In this document: in pieces, positions 22,277 through 34,300 of the stretch | Numbering within the stretch: position 1 is the first letter of the stretch | How the letters are laid out: each line of letters begins with the position of its first letter | From: Imbricaverruca yamaguchii | Lineage: Eukaryota > Arthropoda > Thecostraca > Neoverrucidae | Assembly: GCA_034440575.1 (NCBI GenBank) | Contig: JAOTOL010001570.1 | Span: 1,234,501 to 1,298,500 of the forward strand | DNA: 64,000 nt | Reading direction: 5' to 3' | Translations under genes and position numbers: made by a program | Notes under the pieces: model-generated | The model's input: only the letters and a program-made list of their open reading frames with translations | The model's database searches: none | Told to the model about the DNA's origin: nothing

Positions 22277-22860
22277 TTAATTTTAATTTTTAGGTGAGTA
22301 ATTTTTTTTGAGGAAAAAAAAAAAAAAAAAAAACAAAAAAAAAAAAATTATTTTTTTTTACCCAAAAACATATGGTTAAATAAACCACGAAAAAAAAAAA
22401 AAAAATTTTATTTTTTATCCACCCCTAACAAAAAAAAAAAATAAAAAAAAAAATTACGTCTTGTACGTGACAGCAACGTAGTAGAACACCAACTATGCCC
22501 TCCTTACCAAAAGCCCCCCAAAAAAAACAATAAGTTGGCTTCTTCGTTCGCCAAAAAAGAAAGGCTTAACAGAAATTTTGTCCCCCCCCCTCCTGTCCGA
22601 AAAAAAAAAAAAAAAAAAAAAAAAAACCCAAAAAATTGTAGAGGAAAAAAAAAAATCTACCAATTCCTTACTTCCCCCCCCCCCTCCCAAAAAAAAAAAG
22701 CCCAAAAAAAAAATTTAACACCCCTCCCCCCAAACAAAATTTTTTTTTTTTTTTTTGGGGGGAAAAAAACTTGGGGGGGGGGGGGGGCGCAACAAAAAAA
22801 ATTTTTGGGGGGGGGGCCCCCCCCGACCACGCAGGGGGTCTTTCCCCCGAGAAAAAAGAA
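22081..22860. other. Homopolymer-rich low-complexity block, suspect consensus
   Basis: Nearly 800 bases made mostly of A, T, C and G runs, for example over 20 A, then 16 T, then 16 G with a following C run. 22450-22560 contains some ordinary sequence. The look matches 16040-16410, and the ORFs across it (poly-Lys, poly-Phe, poly-Gly) are meaningless. Confidence 0.65.
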
Positions 22861-22920
22861 GATGTGTGGGGCAGCCCGGATCGTCTTCCCGCCTCAGGTG
22901 TCCGGGGCACGGCTGTGCGA

Positions 22921-23172
22921 ACACCAGCCGGCAAGCGGACACCAGCCGACAGGCGGACATTAGCCGGCAGGCGGACACAAGTCGGCAGGCGGACACCAGC
23001 CGGCAGGCGGACACCAGCCGACAGGCGGACATTAGCCGGCAGGCGGACACAAGTCGGCAGGCGGACACCAGCCGGCAGGCGGACACCAGCCGGCAGGCGG
23101 ACACCAGCCGGCAGGCGGACACCAGCCGGCAGGCGGACACCAGCCGGCAGGCGGACACCAGTCGGCAGGCGG
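22921..23172. repeat. 18-bp minisatellite, 14 units, with a 72-bp higher-order repeat
   Basis: Basic unit ACACCAGCCGGCAGGCGG. Units 1-4 carry the endings CCGGCAAGCGG, CCGACAGGCGG, a unit starting ACATTAG, and a unit starting ACACAAGTC. Units 5-8 repeat that order, making a 72-bp higher-order repeat twice. Units 9-13 are homogeneous and unit 14 carries GTC. 18 is a multiple of 3, so all frames stay open. Confidence 0.96.
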
Positions 23173-24916
23173 ATACCTGCCGTTGGCCAGGCCGCGACGC
23201 TTTGTGGTGCAAACGCAATCGGCATCATCGGCACCTCCCAGGGAGCGGGCAGTCTATGCGTCGAGGCGTGACTTCAGGACCGTGACGGGTGTCCCTTCTC
23301 GTGACACTGCGCGAGTCCATGACCTTGACATGACGCGGCTGCGTCCCGTGACACCAGTCTCAGGTCACGCGTGACAGTCGGTGGTCTGCGGGCCGCCGAG
23401 CCACAGATCCAGCGTTCCACACAGTGTCTCGAGCCGGTGTTTTCTCGCGTGGTCACAGTGGAGACGACAGTCCGCCACAGGTGACAGCATGTGTTCGCCA
23501 CGGGCATAACTAAAGCGAAGTTTCGTGACGACTGCCACCCGGATTGCGTTCAAATGCTAACCTGCTCCAGCAGAAAATAACGGCAGCCTCATATGCACTG
23601 TCTATCCAGGTGGCGTATCTGAACATCCATCAAAAGACGGCACTGGTACCACGGTAGTCACTACTCTTCACGCAAGGTTCCCCTCTGACACAAATGGCTG
23701 GCAATATCCTGAATCATGATTTGGCTGATTTCAGTGCGCACATCTATGCATCACGGCGACGCCGAAGTGTTGCGTGGGCTGCATTATGCATATCAATAGG
23801 TCGTTCTGTGTCGTGCTAGCACAACCTTCGCTGGTCTCCTCACCGTGTTTTTTTCTTGCAGCATACACAAAGTCCGTCAAATTATTTCAATGAACATGCA
23901 AAGCCATTTTATTCATACCTAGGCAAACTACAGAGGTAACTCTAGGTAAAGGGTTTATATTTATGTAAAGTTTATACGGTATGTACCGTATATACGGTAT
24001 ATACGGTATTTAAAACGTTTCCCTTGGCATTTACTGACTCCTACATCAGTATCCCGTCCTGAAGAAGTTTGGATGGATTCTAGAGAATAGGAATCAGTTC
24101 TGGCAAGTGGATTCAACGTATTAACAGGCAGCACATTCGTCGCAACCCTAGATATTTCCTTTGTGAATGCGCATGAGCAATTAAAACAAAGTGGTTCCAA
24201 TGGAAGCCTACTGATTTTGACCTATGAGATATATGAGAGCTGAGGTGACCTATCCATTATATGGGAGCTGGGGTGTTTCACCTTTGCGAATCCATCAGAA
24301 TGCCTGGCCTCAAATTGGTATCTGACCGATATGTGCGACATCAACGTACATTACTTTTGTATTTCATATTGGTTTTGCCCAACCAAAGCGTGGCGGCATT
24401 AGAAAAGTTCCGATGATACATTGCTATTTAAAATGCAAGTGTCTCATTCATGATGCATTCAAAATGCAAAAGCAAATTAAAAATAAAGATATCACAGATG
24501 TTAACGGAACAGATTAGAGAAAATGCCCAAACAACCTTTAGAGAAAAGGCGTCGGACGAGTATGCAATTTGTACGCTGCAGTACATTGCACTAAATATTT
24601 TTCGAAAATTCAGAGAACCAATTTGGAATAATTAGGAGTAGTTTAGGCTCCCTTTGGACGCACTGATATGCATTACCTGTTTCTGTCTGGTGAAAAACCC
24701 TGATTACACACTCTTTCTTGAAAAGCCATGGCACGTCTTCTAAGAACTCTCATCAGGTGATAGTGTTCAAGGCAAGTACCAGCTAAATGCACCTGCTCAT
24801 CCACGTGGGGGGGTATACGGGTACCCACCGCATCAACATCCACGTGAGGGTATGCGGGTACCCGCCGCATCAACATCCACGACTCTCTGTGTTGCAGACG
24901 TATGCAACATTCAGCA
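23173..24916. other. No gene seen; small local repeats
   Basis: No exon supported. TACGGTATGTACCGTA and further ATACGGTAT copies at about 23976-24010 make a short cluster of palindromes. At about 24797-24882 a roughly 42-bp segment with CATCCACGTG, GGGTACCC and CCGCATCAA is present twice in tandem. Confidence 0.4.
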
Positions 24917-26267
24917 TTAACAGGCGCCCTGGAGGAGGGGGCCGAAATCCGCCCACCCCTCCGGTTTTTCATAGATAACTCCAAATTTTACCGGCCGATA
25001 TGCGCCATTGTTTGTCTACCTGCCAATAAATGACCGGCGCGTTGTTTGAAGTAAGAAAATGAAAATCGACCGACCATTTTTCGAATTAAGGGTCGGTAAA
25101 GTAAAAAAAAATTCCCAGCGCCAGATCACAAAGATCGTCGCTGATGCGCTTCCGGTATATTAGCAAAAAGGAAGTGTTCTTGGCAAAACTAGCGACTTGT
25201 TTGATGTGCAAGTCATGCTACATTGTTCCAGAGTCATGTCAAGTCACCGAGGTCAAGTCAGGTCAAGTTCATAACAGGTTAACATACGCCCTAGAGGGGG
25301 TATGACGAAATCCGCCAATCCTTCCGATTTTTCGTACATAACTCCATATTGTTCCGGCCAATGTACGCCAAATTTATCGCGTACCTGCTTAGGAATGACT
25401 GGCGCATTGTTTAAAGCAAGAAAAGTGGAAATCGGCCGAGAAGTTTTCAAGCTAGGGGCCGCTAAAGTACAAACAATTCACAGCGCCAGACCACAAAAAT
25501 CGGCGCGGATGCGCTTCCCGTATATTGGCAATAGGGAAGTGTTCTTGACAACACTAGCGACTTGTTTGATGCATATTGTTATGCTATATAATTTAAAAGT
25601 CATGTTAGGTCGCCGAGGTCAAGTCAGGTCAAGTTCATGACAGGCTAATGGAGCCAAACTTGGTCAACTGGAATGTGTCATAAATGCAAATGACTGTCAT
25701 GCGATTGATGTCACTTTACATGTTACTCCCTATACATACCGAAATCTACTGTTTGTCATTGTGTGCCTGAGCATTTCCATACTTTATTCATGTATTTCAC
25801 TCCTTTATTTGCGAAGCCGATTGTGCCGAGCCGCCCAACGGAGCAGTCGGGATAGGAGCCCGGCTCCGGTAACTGGAGCAGGTAATGACCTAACAAAGTG
25901 CTCCTATATAGGTGACCTGAGGTCAAATGGCGGATCTGACATCTGTATTGCATCATTAGTAATGTCCAAAACATCATTAATGCCAATTTTGGAGCATTTA
26001 AACACAACCACAGCGTTCCATAACAATGACAAGCCAAGGCACGCAAAACCAGAACATTTTGCTATTTTGACCTCATTTGACCTTGAAGATATTGACCTAA
26101 GGTCATGAACTTTGCATACAATAGAGTTCACCATCGTGTCCATCCACCCTGTGAATTTCGTTGCTCTAGCCTTCATAGGAGCTGAGATCTTAGGGGGGGG
26201 GGACGGAATCCGCCCCCCCCCCCTCCAGGGCGCGTTATTTTGAGAGGCCCTCCAGGGCGCGTGTTAA
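24917..26267. mobile_element. TTAA-flanked non-autonomous element, family B, long copy
   Basis: Begins TTAACAGGCGCCCTGGAGG and ends CCTCCAGGGCGCGTGTTAA; the reverse complement of the end is TTAACACGCGCCCTGGAGG, so the termini are inverted repeats with TTAA at each edge (24917-24920 and 26264-26267). TTAA is the target of piggyBac-superfamily transposons. Inside, a head unit of about 360 bases occurs twice (24917 and 25279, each starting TTAACA and ending near CAAGTTCATGACAGG), followed by a ~620-base tail. The 3' terminus is itself doubled: CTCCAGGGCGCG appears at 26223 and 26250. There is no transposase ORF. AGGTCA half-sites recur in it, as listed in the findings. Confidence 0.75.
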
Positions 26268-26285
26268 GCAGCACAGTTTGGTCTT

Positions 26286-26370
26286 ATGACGGGCTCGCCT
26301 TAGATCGATCAGTATGTTGTCCAGCTCTTCGGTATGGCAAAATCGTGAGTTCGAATCCCGTGACTGGCGG
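26286..26370 (+). repeat. tRNA-like segment, probable SINE head
   Basis: TCGTGAGTTCGAATCCCGTG contains an excellent B box (GAGTTCGAATCCC). Upstream, GCTCGCCTTAGATCGATCAG is a plausible but decayed A box region at the right distance. GAC/GCC-rich ends could form a partial acceptor stem. It lies directly after family B. Body and tail of a SINE cannot be delimited. Confidence 0.35.
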
Positions 26371-28461
26371 GATTGCCGAGTTTTTCAGCGAACAGTCAGC
26401 AGCGCAGGCGGGGGACGCGGCATGGTTCAGCCAAATGCGTCGTGAAATGTCCAAATACTTCCTTTGTCTCTTCTTCAGTCAACTGTAAGGATCAGCGCCG
26501 CCTACGAGGAAATGCGTCACTTTGGGGTGCTCTCGTGGGAAGTGGCAGTTGTATAGACTGACTGATCTTCAGGGTACTTGAGAGCGAGCCGTCTCAAGCT
26601 AACAGACATCGGCGGTGTGACATTTGGAATGTTGCCAGAATGGATAAAGTGATAGTCATCATGACAGCTTTGAGATGTTCGGTTTTCGACTTGAACAAAA
26701 TAATAAGTCTTTATAAATTTTGGTTGTAAACTGGTGAGATACCAATTTCTTGAGAAATGCTGAAGTTAATATAGGAGCATATAACATTAAAGCCATACAT
26801 CAATAGCTTTCGCATTTCCAAATAACGATGATTCAGTTGTATCAAAACCTTCTGCTTATCGACAACTATTCTGAGATTCGCAACACAGGAATATTGTCTG
26901 GCAGCATTTGAGAAAGTATTTCACTTGGAAAAATTGTCGACCAGTTTTTTTATCAGACACGTGTAGTCTATAATCAATCAAAATGCATGTATTTCATGTC
27001 TTGTGTTCACCGAAAGAACTATTTTTGCAGCATAGTATATTCCCGTGACGGCAATGTTTATTAGCATTGATACGAGATGCTGGGTGGTGAGAGCTCAACA
27101 CGGCCTTAGGGCGCGGCGTGTAACTCAGCAGGCTGTTCCCGTCATCTTTAGCGGCATCAAACTACTACGAGCTATACTTACAGCCGGTAGATGTCGCACT
27201 CGGCGGACCACTCGCGGAATTTCCGGTTACGGAACTAAACCAGAAAAGAATCAGGGATTAATGGGCCCGTACACTTCCGTAACTGAAAGATGATAAATGG
27301 CCAGATGGGAACCCGCAGTATTACTAAGTACCACGCAGAAATTAATTCACAGCTGAAATGTGTTGTGATATCTGGCAACGTCCCTCTTCCCGCCGGAGCC
27401 GAGCACCTTCCGACCGGAACAACGGAGGAGCAGGGTTGATAGTCTAGCCCACCCCCACCCCAAACCGCATGCCGCATCGTTGTGGGTCACGTCGTTGCAT
27501 AAGAGACCCGAAGAAGGGAAATATAGGATGAAATTATGAAATAAAACATTTCGGTAGGTTATATATTCAATTCATTGAAGTGTTCGGGAAAATAGACATC
27601 TGATGTTCGTAATCATGCACAACCACATTTTCAAACAAGTATGGATGCACGTCCAGCTATCAGTGTTGAATTATTTGAAATGCATGTTAACACTGTACAG
27701 ACGGTAGTAATGTATTCCTGTAATAATATTGGCAGCAATTCCCATAGTGTGGGTTACATCACTCGGCCTTAGCAAGTTCAACTACATCTAATGGACCACC
27801 TCGAGCAGCTCAGCTGTCGCCAGAGGCCTGCAGTATCATCAAATAAAACCTCCAGTGCCTCGTCATGAATGCAGGTGATCGGTTGAAGCGCAATGACTTA
27901 ATCAACAGACGCAGGTGATAGTTTTCGTTGCCATGAAACGATCTTAGAGCTGGTGATGCACGAGGCCTGAGCCATAACTGCTGGAGCAAATGCACCATCA
28001 AATAACTCGTCGGGCTGAGGAGTTTCTGACATTCATCGAACTCCTTGCATTACAAAATGATACGAAGGCTGCTCAGACCCATCCTATTTAGACACTATTG
28101 GCATCATAAATAGCAGTTAGTCTGGGTATCCTGGCATCCTGCCCTGTATTCCAGGTAGCGCAGTTTAGAGTGACATTAGCAGTATGTAGTTACTGTGCGA
28201 TCCATGCTTTCTCTAAACGAGCATAGTTTTACTTGTTGTGAAGAACGGGAAATATGTGCAATATAATCGGAGCCAATGCTAAGCGAATGCTTGGTGCACT
28301 GACCCTGCACCCAACCCCGCTCGGAAAATTCCAGTTCTAAAGCACACATTCGGCCGAGAGTTGAATGCACTCACAGAGCGATCACGGCCGCCTGCTGCCC
28401 GCACACCCGACGTTGCCTGGCCAGCATGCCACTGGCCATCCCATCCGTAGGTGTTAATAGC
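26371..28461. other. No gene seen
   Basis: About 2 kb of unique-looking sequence. No exon, repeat or RNA gene could be supported. Confidence 0.4.
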
Positions 28462-28551
28462 GAGCTCGCGGAGCGACTCGAACCCTTTCTGCCAGGACGG
28501 GAAGACCTTTGCGGGACAACGCTCCATCCACTAAGCTAACCGGGCGTCCAG
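28462..28551 (-). repeat. tRNA-derived SINE head
   Basis: On the minus strand, GGTTAGCTTAGTGGATGGAG is a near-consensus RNA polymerase III A box (TRGCNNAGYNGG), and about 55 bases further AAGGGTTCGAGTCGC is a near-consensus B box. The spacing fits a tRNA-derived promoter. The anticodon region does not fold as a normal tRNA, so this is more likely a SINE head or tRNA pseudogene. It lies 45 bases from the family B copy at 28596. Confidence 0.55.
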
Positions 28552-28595
28552 TTAGCCACCTAACAACGCTCATATTCAAAATCAATAGTCTGACC

Positions 28596-29645
28596 TTAAC
28601 ACGCGCTCTGGAGGGGGGACGAATTCCGCCCACCCCTCCGGTTTTTCGTAGATAACTCCCAATTTTACCGGCTGATATACGCCATTGTTTGTGTACCTGC
28701 TTAGAAATTAACGGCACGTTGTTTTCAAGTGATAAAAACGAAAATCGACCGAACATTTTTCGAGTCAAGTGTCGGTAAAGTAAAATATGTATCAGCGCGA
28801 GACCACAAATATCGGCGCTGATGTGCTTCCGTATATTGCCAAAAAGGAAGTGTTCTTGGCAACACTAGAGCCGTGTGTGATGTATCTTGTTGTGCTATGT
28901 TGTTTCAAAGTCATGTCAGGTCACCGAGGTCAAGTCAGGTCAAGTTCATGACAGGCTAATAGAACCAAGTTCATGACAGGTTAAAACACGCCCTGGAGGA
29001 ATGGAGGGTGAAATCCGTCCACCCCTCCGTTTTTTCGTACACAACTCCATATTGTACCGACCGATATACTCCATTTTGTCCGTACCTGCTTAGAAACGTC
29101 CGGCGCATTGCTTAAAGCAAGAGAAATGAAAATCGGCCGAAAAGTCATGGGCCGTTCCAATTTTTTTTTAATCGCATGTATTTCACTCCTTTCTTTGCGA
29201 AACCGATTGTGCCGAGCCGTCCAACGAAGCGGTCAGGGGGCAGACCGGTTCCAGTAACTAGAAAGGTAATGACTTGATAAAGTGCTCCTATGTAGGTGAC
29301 CTGAGGTCAAATGGCGGATCTGGCATATGTATTGCATCATTAGTAATGTCCAAAACGTCATTAATGCCAATTTTATAGCATTTAAACACAGTCACAGCGA
29401 CCCATAACAATGACAAGCCAAGCCACGCAAAACCAGAACAGTTTGCTATTTTTACCTCATTTGACCTTGAAGATATCGACCTAAGGTCACGAAGTTTGCA
29501 CACAATCGAGTTCACTAGTGCTCATCCACCCTGCGAATTTCATTGTTCTAGCCTTAATGGGAGCCGATATCTTAGAGGGGCAGCATCCGCCCCCCCCCCC
29601 CTCCAGTGCGCGTAATTTTCAGAGGCCATCCAGGGCTCGTGTTAA
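28596..29645. mobile_element. TTAA-flanked non-autonomous element, family B, deleted copy
   Basis: Starts TTAACACGCGCTCTGGAGG; ends CCATCCAGGGCTCGTGTTAA, whose reverse complement TTAACACGAGCCCTGGATGG matches the start. Compared with the copy at 24917, the second head unit (from 28981) is cut short at about 29160 and joined to the tail near the phrase TGTATTTCACTCCTTT. The doubled 3' terminus is conserved. A short duplicated AAGTTCATGACAGG precedes the second head. No coding capacity. Confidence 0.75.
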
Positions 29646-29902
29646 ACTCGAACTAAGCGTCTGATGCATAAGCTAACAATGCTGTTAGATGTAGGCATAT
29701 TTTACTGAAGGAAATGTCGTATTTTTTTCGTCCACCATGATAATATATTGCCCGCTTTCCTGGGTGTTCCCATCGAAATATCACCCAACAGGGCTCGGTG
29801 ACTATCCTGTTACGGTTGCGCCCAGTACCGCACCGACTATGGCAGGAGCGCTATCTCTATAGCACATTAGCAGGGTGCAGCGCCGCCTCCCAGCCTCGCC
29901 TT
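29646..29902. other. No gene seen
   Basis: Short unique-looking segment between the family B copy and the exon-like block. Confidence 0.4.
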
Positions 29903-29988
29903 ACATCCTGACGGCGCTGGCGACCCGCACCCTGTCGTCCTTGTCACAACCTGACGGCGCTGGCGACCCGCTCCCTGTAGTCCTTGTC
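29903..29988. repeat. 43-bp tandem duplication at an exon edge
   Basis: CCTGACGGCGCTGGCGACCC, with its flanks, occurs at 29903 and again at 29946. The two 43-bp copies differ at four or five positions. On the minus strand the first copy read ends the open frame (TGA), and the second ends in AGGAT|GTAAGG, which resembles a splice donor. Confidence 0.85.
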
Positions 29989-30165
29989 ATTGTAGGTGTA
30001 CTCCAGCAGGCAGCGGCTGGGGCGCCAGGAGACTGTGTCGGTGGCCTCTTGCACTGGCATAACGGTCGCCAGCGCACCACCGGAGACGGTGCTCACTTCC
30101 ATCAGCAGATAATCGGAGGTGGCGACCCACAGCAAACCGTCGTGATCGAAACTGAGGGTGCCCGC
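29944..30165 (-). pseudogene. Exon-like coding remnant with YD-repeat-like pattern
   Basis: On the minus strand, 73 codons read TLSFDHDGLLWVATSDYLL through a middle section to LLEYTYNDKDYRERVASAV and then stop. The spacing of aromatic-Asp pairs (FDHDGLL, YTYNDKDYRERV) resembles YD repeats of teneurins and Rhs-type proteins, but I cannot confirm this by comparison. Upstream, the same strand stays open in a frame shifted by one base and reads SADALASVWDAQLL, so a frameshift or an unseen splice separates them. The stop lies inside the 43-bp duplication. It may be an exon of a real gene damaged by that duplication, a decayed pseudogene, or a chance GC-rich frame. Confidence 0.3.
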
Positions 30166-30169
30166 TCAT

Positions 30170-31289
30170 CCTGGATATGGTGTGGTGACATACGAGCAGC
30201 TGGGCGTCCCACACGGAGGCCAGGGCGTCAGCTGACCTGTTAGTCAACTGGCTGGTGGGTCAGCTGGCTGGCTGATTCCAACTCGATGCAGAACTGGCGA
30301 AACCATACAATGTCGTCCTGCTCCTCTATTGCCGAGGGGCTGAACACGATGTTTGTCTTCCACTTTCTTGAAATTACTTAATATAAAGTTGACTTCACCA
30401 AAACTTACAATCAGAGGAATATAATCTATAGGTATCCATTTCACTTTCCAAGCAACAGACATGAGCGCTAATTGGATTGCTCCTAAGTGGTAGCGCACCC
30501 TTCAAGTGGTGTAGCTGCACTCAGTGCCAACACTGCCCAGTCGGGCCAACCATCTCGCTTCAGCAAGGTAACCAAATGATCGTCTCTTCGTGCCGAGACA
30601 CGACGCCACTGTCAAAATACATGACAACAGTCAGGTTCAAACCGCGCGCGCCCTCCGTTGTGACGGTCCGTCGAGGCATGCAAATGGTGGCTAAAATCGG
30701 CCGCGGTGGCCATGAATGTTGCACCTTTCGCGCTCATTCGCGCTGCCACCTGATGACCGTGGAATACCACGCGGCAAACATCGGCGCGCATTGGCGTTTG
30801 TGGTTGCCTTACGTTCTGTCTATCTGTGCCTGATGGAATCATAAGACATTGCGACTGGAATTAAGTTGGTTGTAGTGTATTGATGAGACGACATGGATGC
30901 TGATTTTCTACATATCGGTGATGCAGATCTTCGCACGCTGCTGATGCTTGACTCCGGGAGAAAGATAATCCCTGAGCGCGACAACTTGTGCTGGGTAGAG
31001 AGGAGCATATATTCACCAATGATGATCAAGGAGCTCCACCATTGCTACCTACTTTAAAAGTTAGTTATTTGGGCTTGAGAGCATCGAGTGCATTCGTGAT
31101 ATATAGCGCCCAGCATACTTCGGTACCTGCCTACCTTGAGATGCATAGATATTATGAGTGGCTATTTCAGGCTTGTGAACTTGCTGCTCCATAGCGACGC
31201 CATACGCACATGCGTAGAGCAATAACGGATTTTTTTTTTTTTAAATTATCAGTTTGAATTATTATGTGATGAGTCGAAGAGAAAGATGG

Positions 31290-31290
<1 letters not shown>
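30170..31290. other. No gene seen
   Basis: A minus-strand open frame of 84 codons at 30244-30498 has no recognisable domain. The rest is unique-looking sequence. Confidence 0.4.

Positions 31291-31368
<78 letters not shown>
31291..31368. repeat. (TA)n microsatellite
   Basis: Pure TA dinucleotides. Confidence 0.98.
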
Positions 31369-31369
<1 letters not shown>

Positions 31370-34300
31370 CTTGGAATCTTCCTGGGAAAACGATTGCGGA
31401 AGGGGAATGGGCTCACATCACCATTAGGATTGCGCAAGCCAATGATGGAGGGGACCGCAGCAGCATTGGGAGGGACAAGCCAACGTCGCATGGGCCGGGG
31501 CACTTCCAAAAGTATGCAAAGCTACGGCCCCGCTCTGTACATTAACATCTATGTGATGTCTAATGTCATGCATACTGTACATTTGATGGGTTGATGTGGA
31601 CCTGATTTTAGTGACGTGACGTGGTACATGAAAATGTAAAGTAATGCAATGCAGTATCACTTGTGAACCATATTTTAGTAATTGCATGTAGTATATGCCA
31701 ATACATTGACCGTAAGTTGTTGAAAACGTCCAACGTGTAAATAGCCTTCACTTTCTTCACCACCCACCGACAGGAAATGCTCAATTTTCAACTATTCAAC
31801 AATGCTAAACAATTCTCAACTTTGCCGGGCGACGTGGATTCCGTCAAAAACAGCTGCTGTGACCCACCTCGACGGTCGCTCGAACGTCTCGGTTGACAGC
31901 GAGCGGCGTCCGCCGGCGTTTGACACTACTGACGCTACTATCGTGTATACTGTAGTGTATGCTACTACCACTACGCTACTACTAGTGTATACTGTAGTAC
32001 CATTTGATGCAGACTCTGTGCGGCTTTAACGGGTGGCGAACGCTGTGTGAGCCGGACTAAATAACGATATGGTTACCGCAGGGTTGCCGGTCAGATCCGT
32101 GGTCGAAGCATGCACCACGTGTACGATGCCCCCCGCTGCGAACACTTTACGTTGCGAAAACGTTCGGGACGACTGGAAGTCGCCAGTGGCCGAGGCATTG
32201 TTGCGTCGGCTTGTGACTGTCGCACACCTGATAAATGATGTCCTGGTGACAATTGCCCTGGCATGGTGACCGTTTTCCGCGGAATTATAACCTGCTGACA
32301 TGTGCGGGCATATGTTTCGTTTTAACTCGGATGTGAGTAACTGGGTGATCAAAGGAATGCCGGCCAACTGGAGGAAGGGATATTGACCAACCGCCATGGT
32401 GGCAAACAGCGCAACAAAAAGTTATACAGACCAGGCGTTTGTAGAAGCCAAAGCTGGGGAATACTTGCTGGTTGACCGAATTTTCAGGGACATTTCGCCA
32501 TCCCTTGTAAGGTGTTTTCCCAGTGTTTCCAGTGTTTCAAGGTGTTCAGTTGTAAAGTACAAACTTGTTGGTTTGGAGCTATAAGAATTGATCTATTTTA
32601 TACAACCTAGCACTGAGCGAAACCTGGTACGGAATTACTTTAATCTTCCCAAGCCAAGAGAATGGCCTCCTGCCACCCATGCCCCATATTTGTTTTGTGT
32701 CGTGATTGTGAAAGCGTACGAACGGATACAAATAGAACATCGAAGGTCAGGCTAGCAGATCACGAATAATTTACACTTATTTTACACTGATGTTTGTATC
32801 TTTTTTAGTGTTGAGATATGACACCATTGTCAGCGTAACCGCCTTGCACCGATGAACGTAGATCACACTTTTCTTACGACACATGCAAGTCACATAACAC
32901 TATTAATATGTGTGCATGTATGATGGGAAGAAGAATAAGCTATTCGGTTTTCATTTGTTGCAGGCTAATAATTTCAAATGTGGTGAATTGGGTGAATTGG
33001 GTGGCAAACACCCAATTCCCGGATTGAGGAATTGCGCTGAATACATGTTCGATGGGGAGGGGATGACACAGGAGCTGCGTCAGAAATAGCATTATGGAGC
33101 ATTATATACTTTAGCATCTGTGCTGGCGTTGTCAGCTCCGTGCTTCATATTGGGGCAGATTGAGTTGAACAGAAACATCGATTGGGATACACGCCTGCTC
33201 TTTCCGTTTCTAGACAAATAGCGGCATACTCAGGAAGTCGACATCGGCGAGTTTCCGGGCGTCGTTTCTAAGACATGCTGATGCAAATTGCCATTGAATA
33301 TGCAACGAATTGGCTCAATTGATATGTTTCCTGGCACGGAACAGGTCCCACCTATCAGCTTGAGGTCAATTTCCATGCAGACGCGACAACAACGTCGCAC
33401 GCACCAAGTAAAAACGATGTGCCCGGGAAAGGCCGGCATTCTGAGCGACCATCTTGACTTTGAAATCTGACCGACCGACATGCTATCAGCCAATCGCGTC
33501 AGCCGCTGCTGCTGGGGCACTCTGTCACCGCTAACGAAACGGAAAAACTCAAACTTCGACTTGGCCAAAACAGCTGGGCAAAAAGGATGGAAGAGACTTT
33601 GCAGCCTTCTGTCTCCACTGCACTAAGTCGCCTCCCGCCAAAGGCGTTCGCGAACAGCTAGCAATCGACAGAAGTGCTGGTGTGGCTTAACAACTGGTTG
33701 GCACACGAGAACACGTTTAGTCGTCTGCTACATTATATCCATGCAATGTCGGCATAGCAGAACTGAAAAACATGTTCACTTCTGCTGCGTACATTTTGCC
33801 TCTCGCGATATTCTCACAAAGTGAATTTTCTTCGGGCATGTGCCTCGGGGACTATTGAATTTTGGAAGCCAACTAAATGCACTTCAACGGCAGGGTCATC
33901 TATGAAACGAAATCGTGCGAAAATGCATGCAGCTGCCATAGCACATTTTCGAAATAGAACACGCGCTCCGATATCTGTCTGAGCCATCCAACCGTCGCAA
34001 GAACTCTCATTTGCCACGATTTGCTACGATGTGGTTTACAAGCTGGATGCTCGTAAATTATACCATGCTTTCTGACGATTATTGAGTGCACATTGTGCCA
34101 AATAAACCGAGTTCCAATATTTTATGTTACCGGAGGAAAGATGGGTAAAAGTCAGGTCATTTCATCTCAATGAGGTTATGCACATTAAAACACATTTCAC
34201 CAGCAAACCATACAAGATGTAGTGAAACATCAAATATGGGTGCAGAAACAAATGATGAAACACAAATGCATAAATGCAAAATGCGACTTCAAGTCAAGTT

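Noticed and set aside
22535..22963. Lys- and Gly-rich ORFs
   Set aside because: They run through homopolymer-rich sequence that is probably poor consensus.
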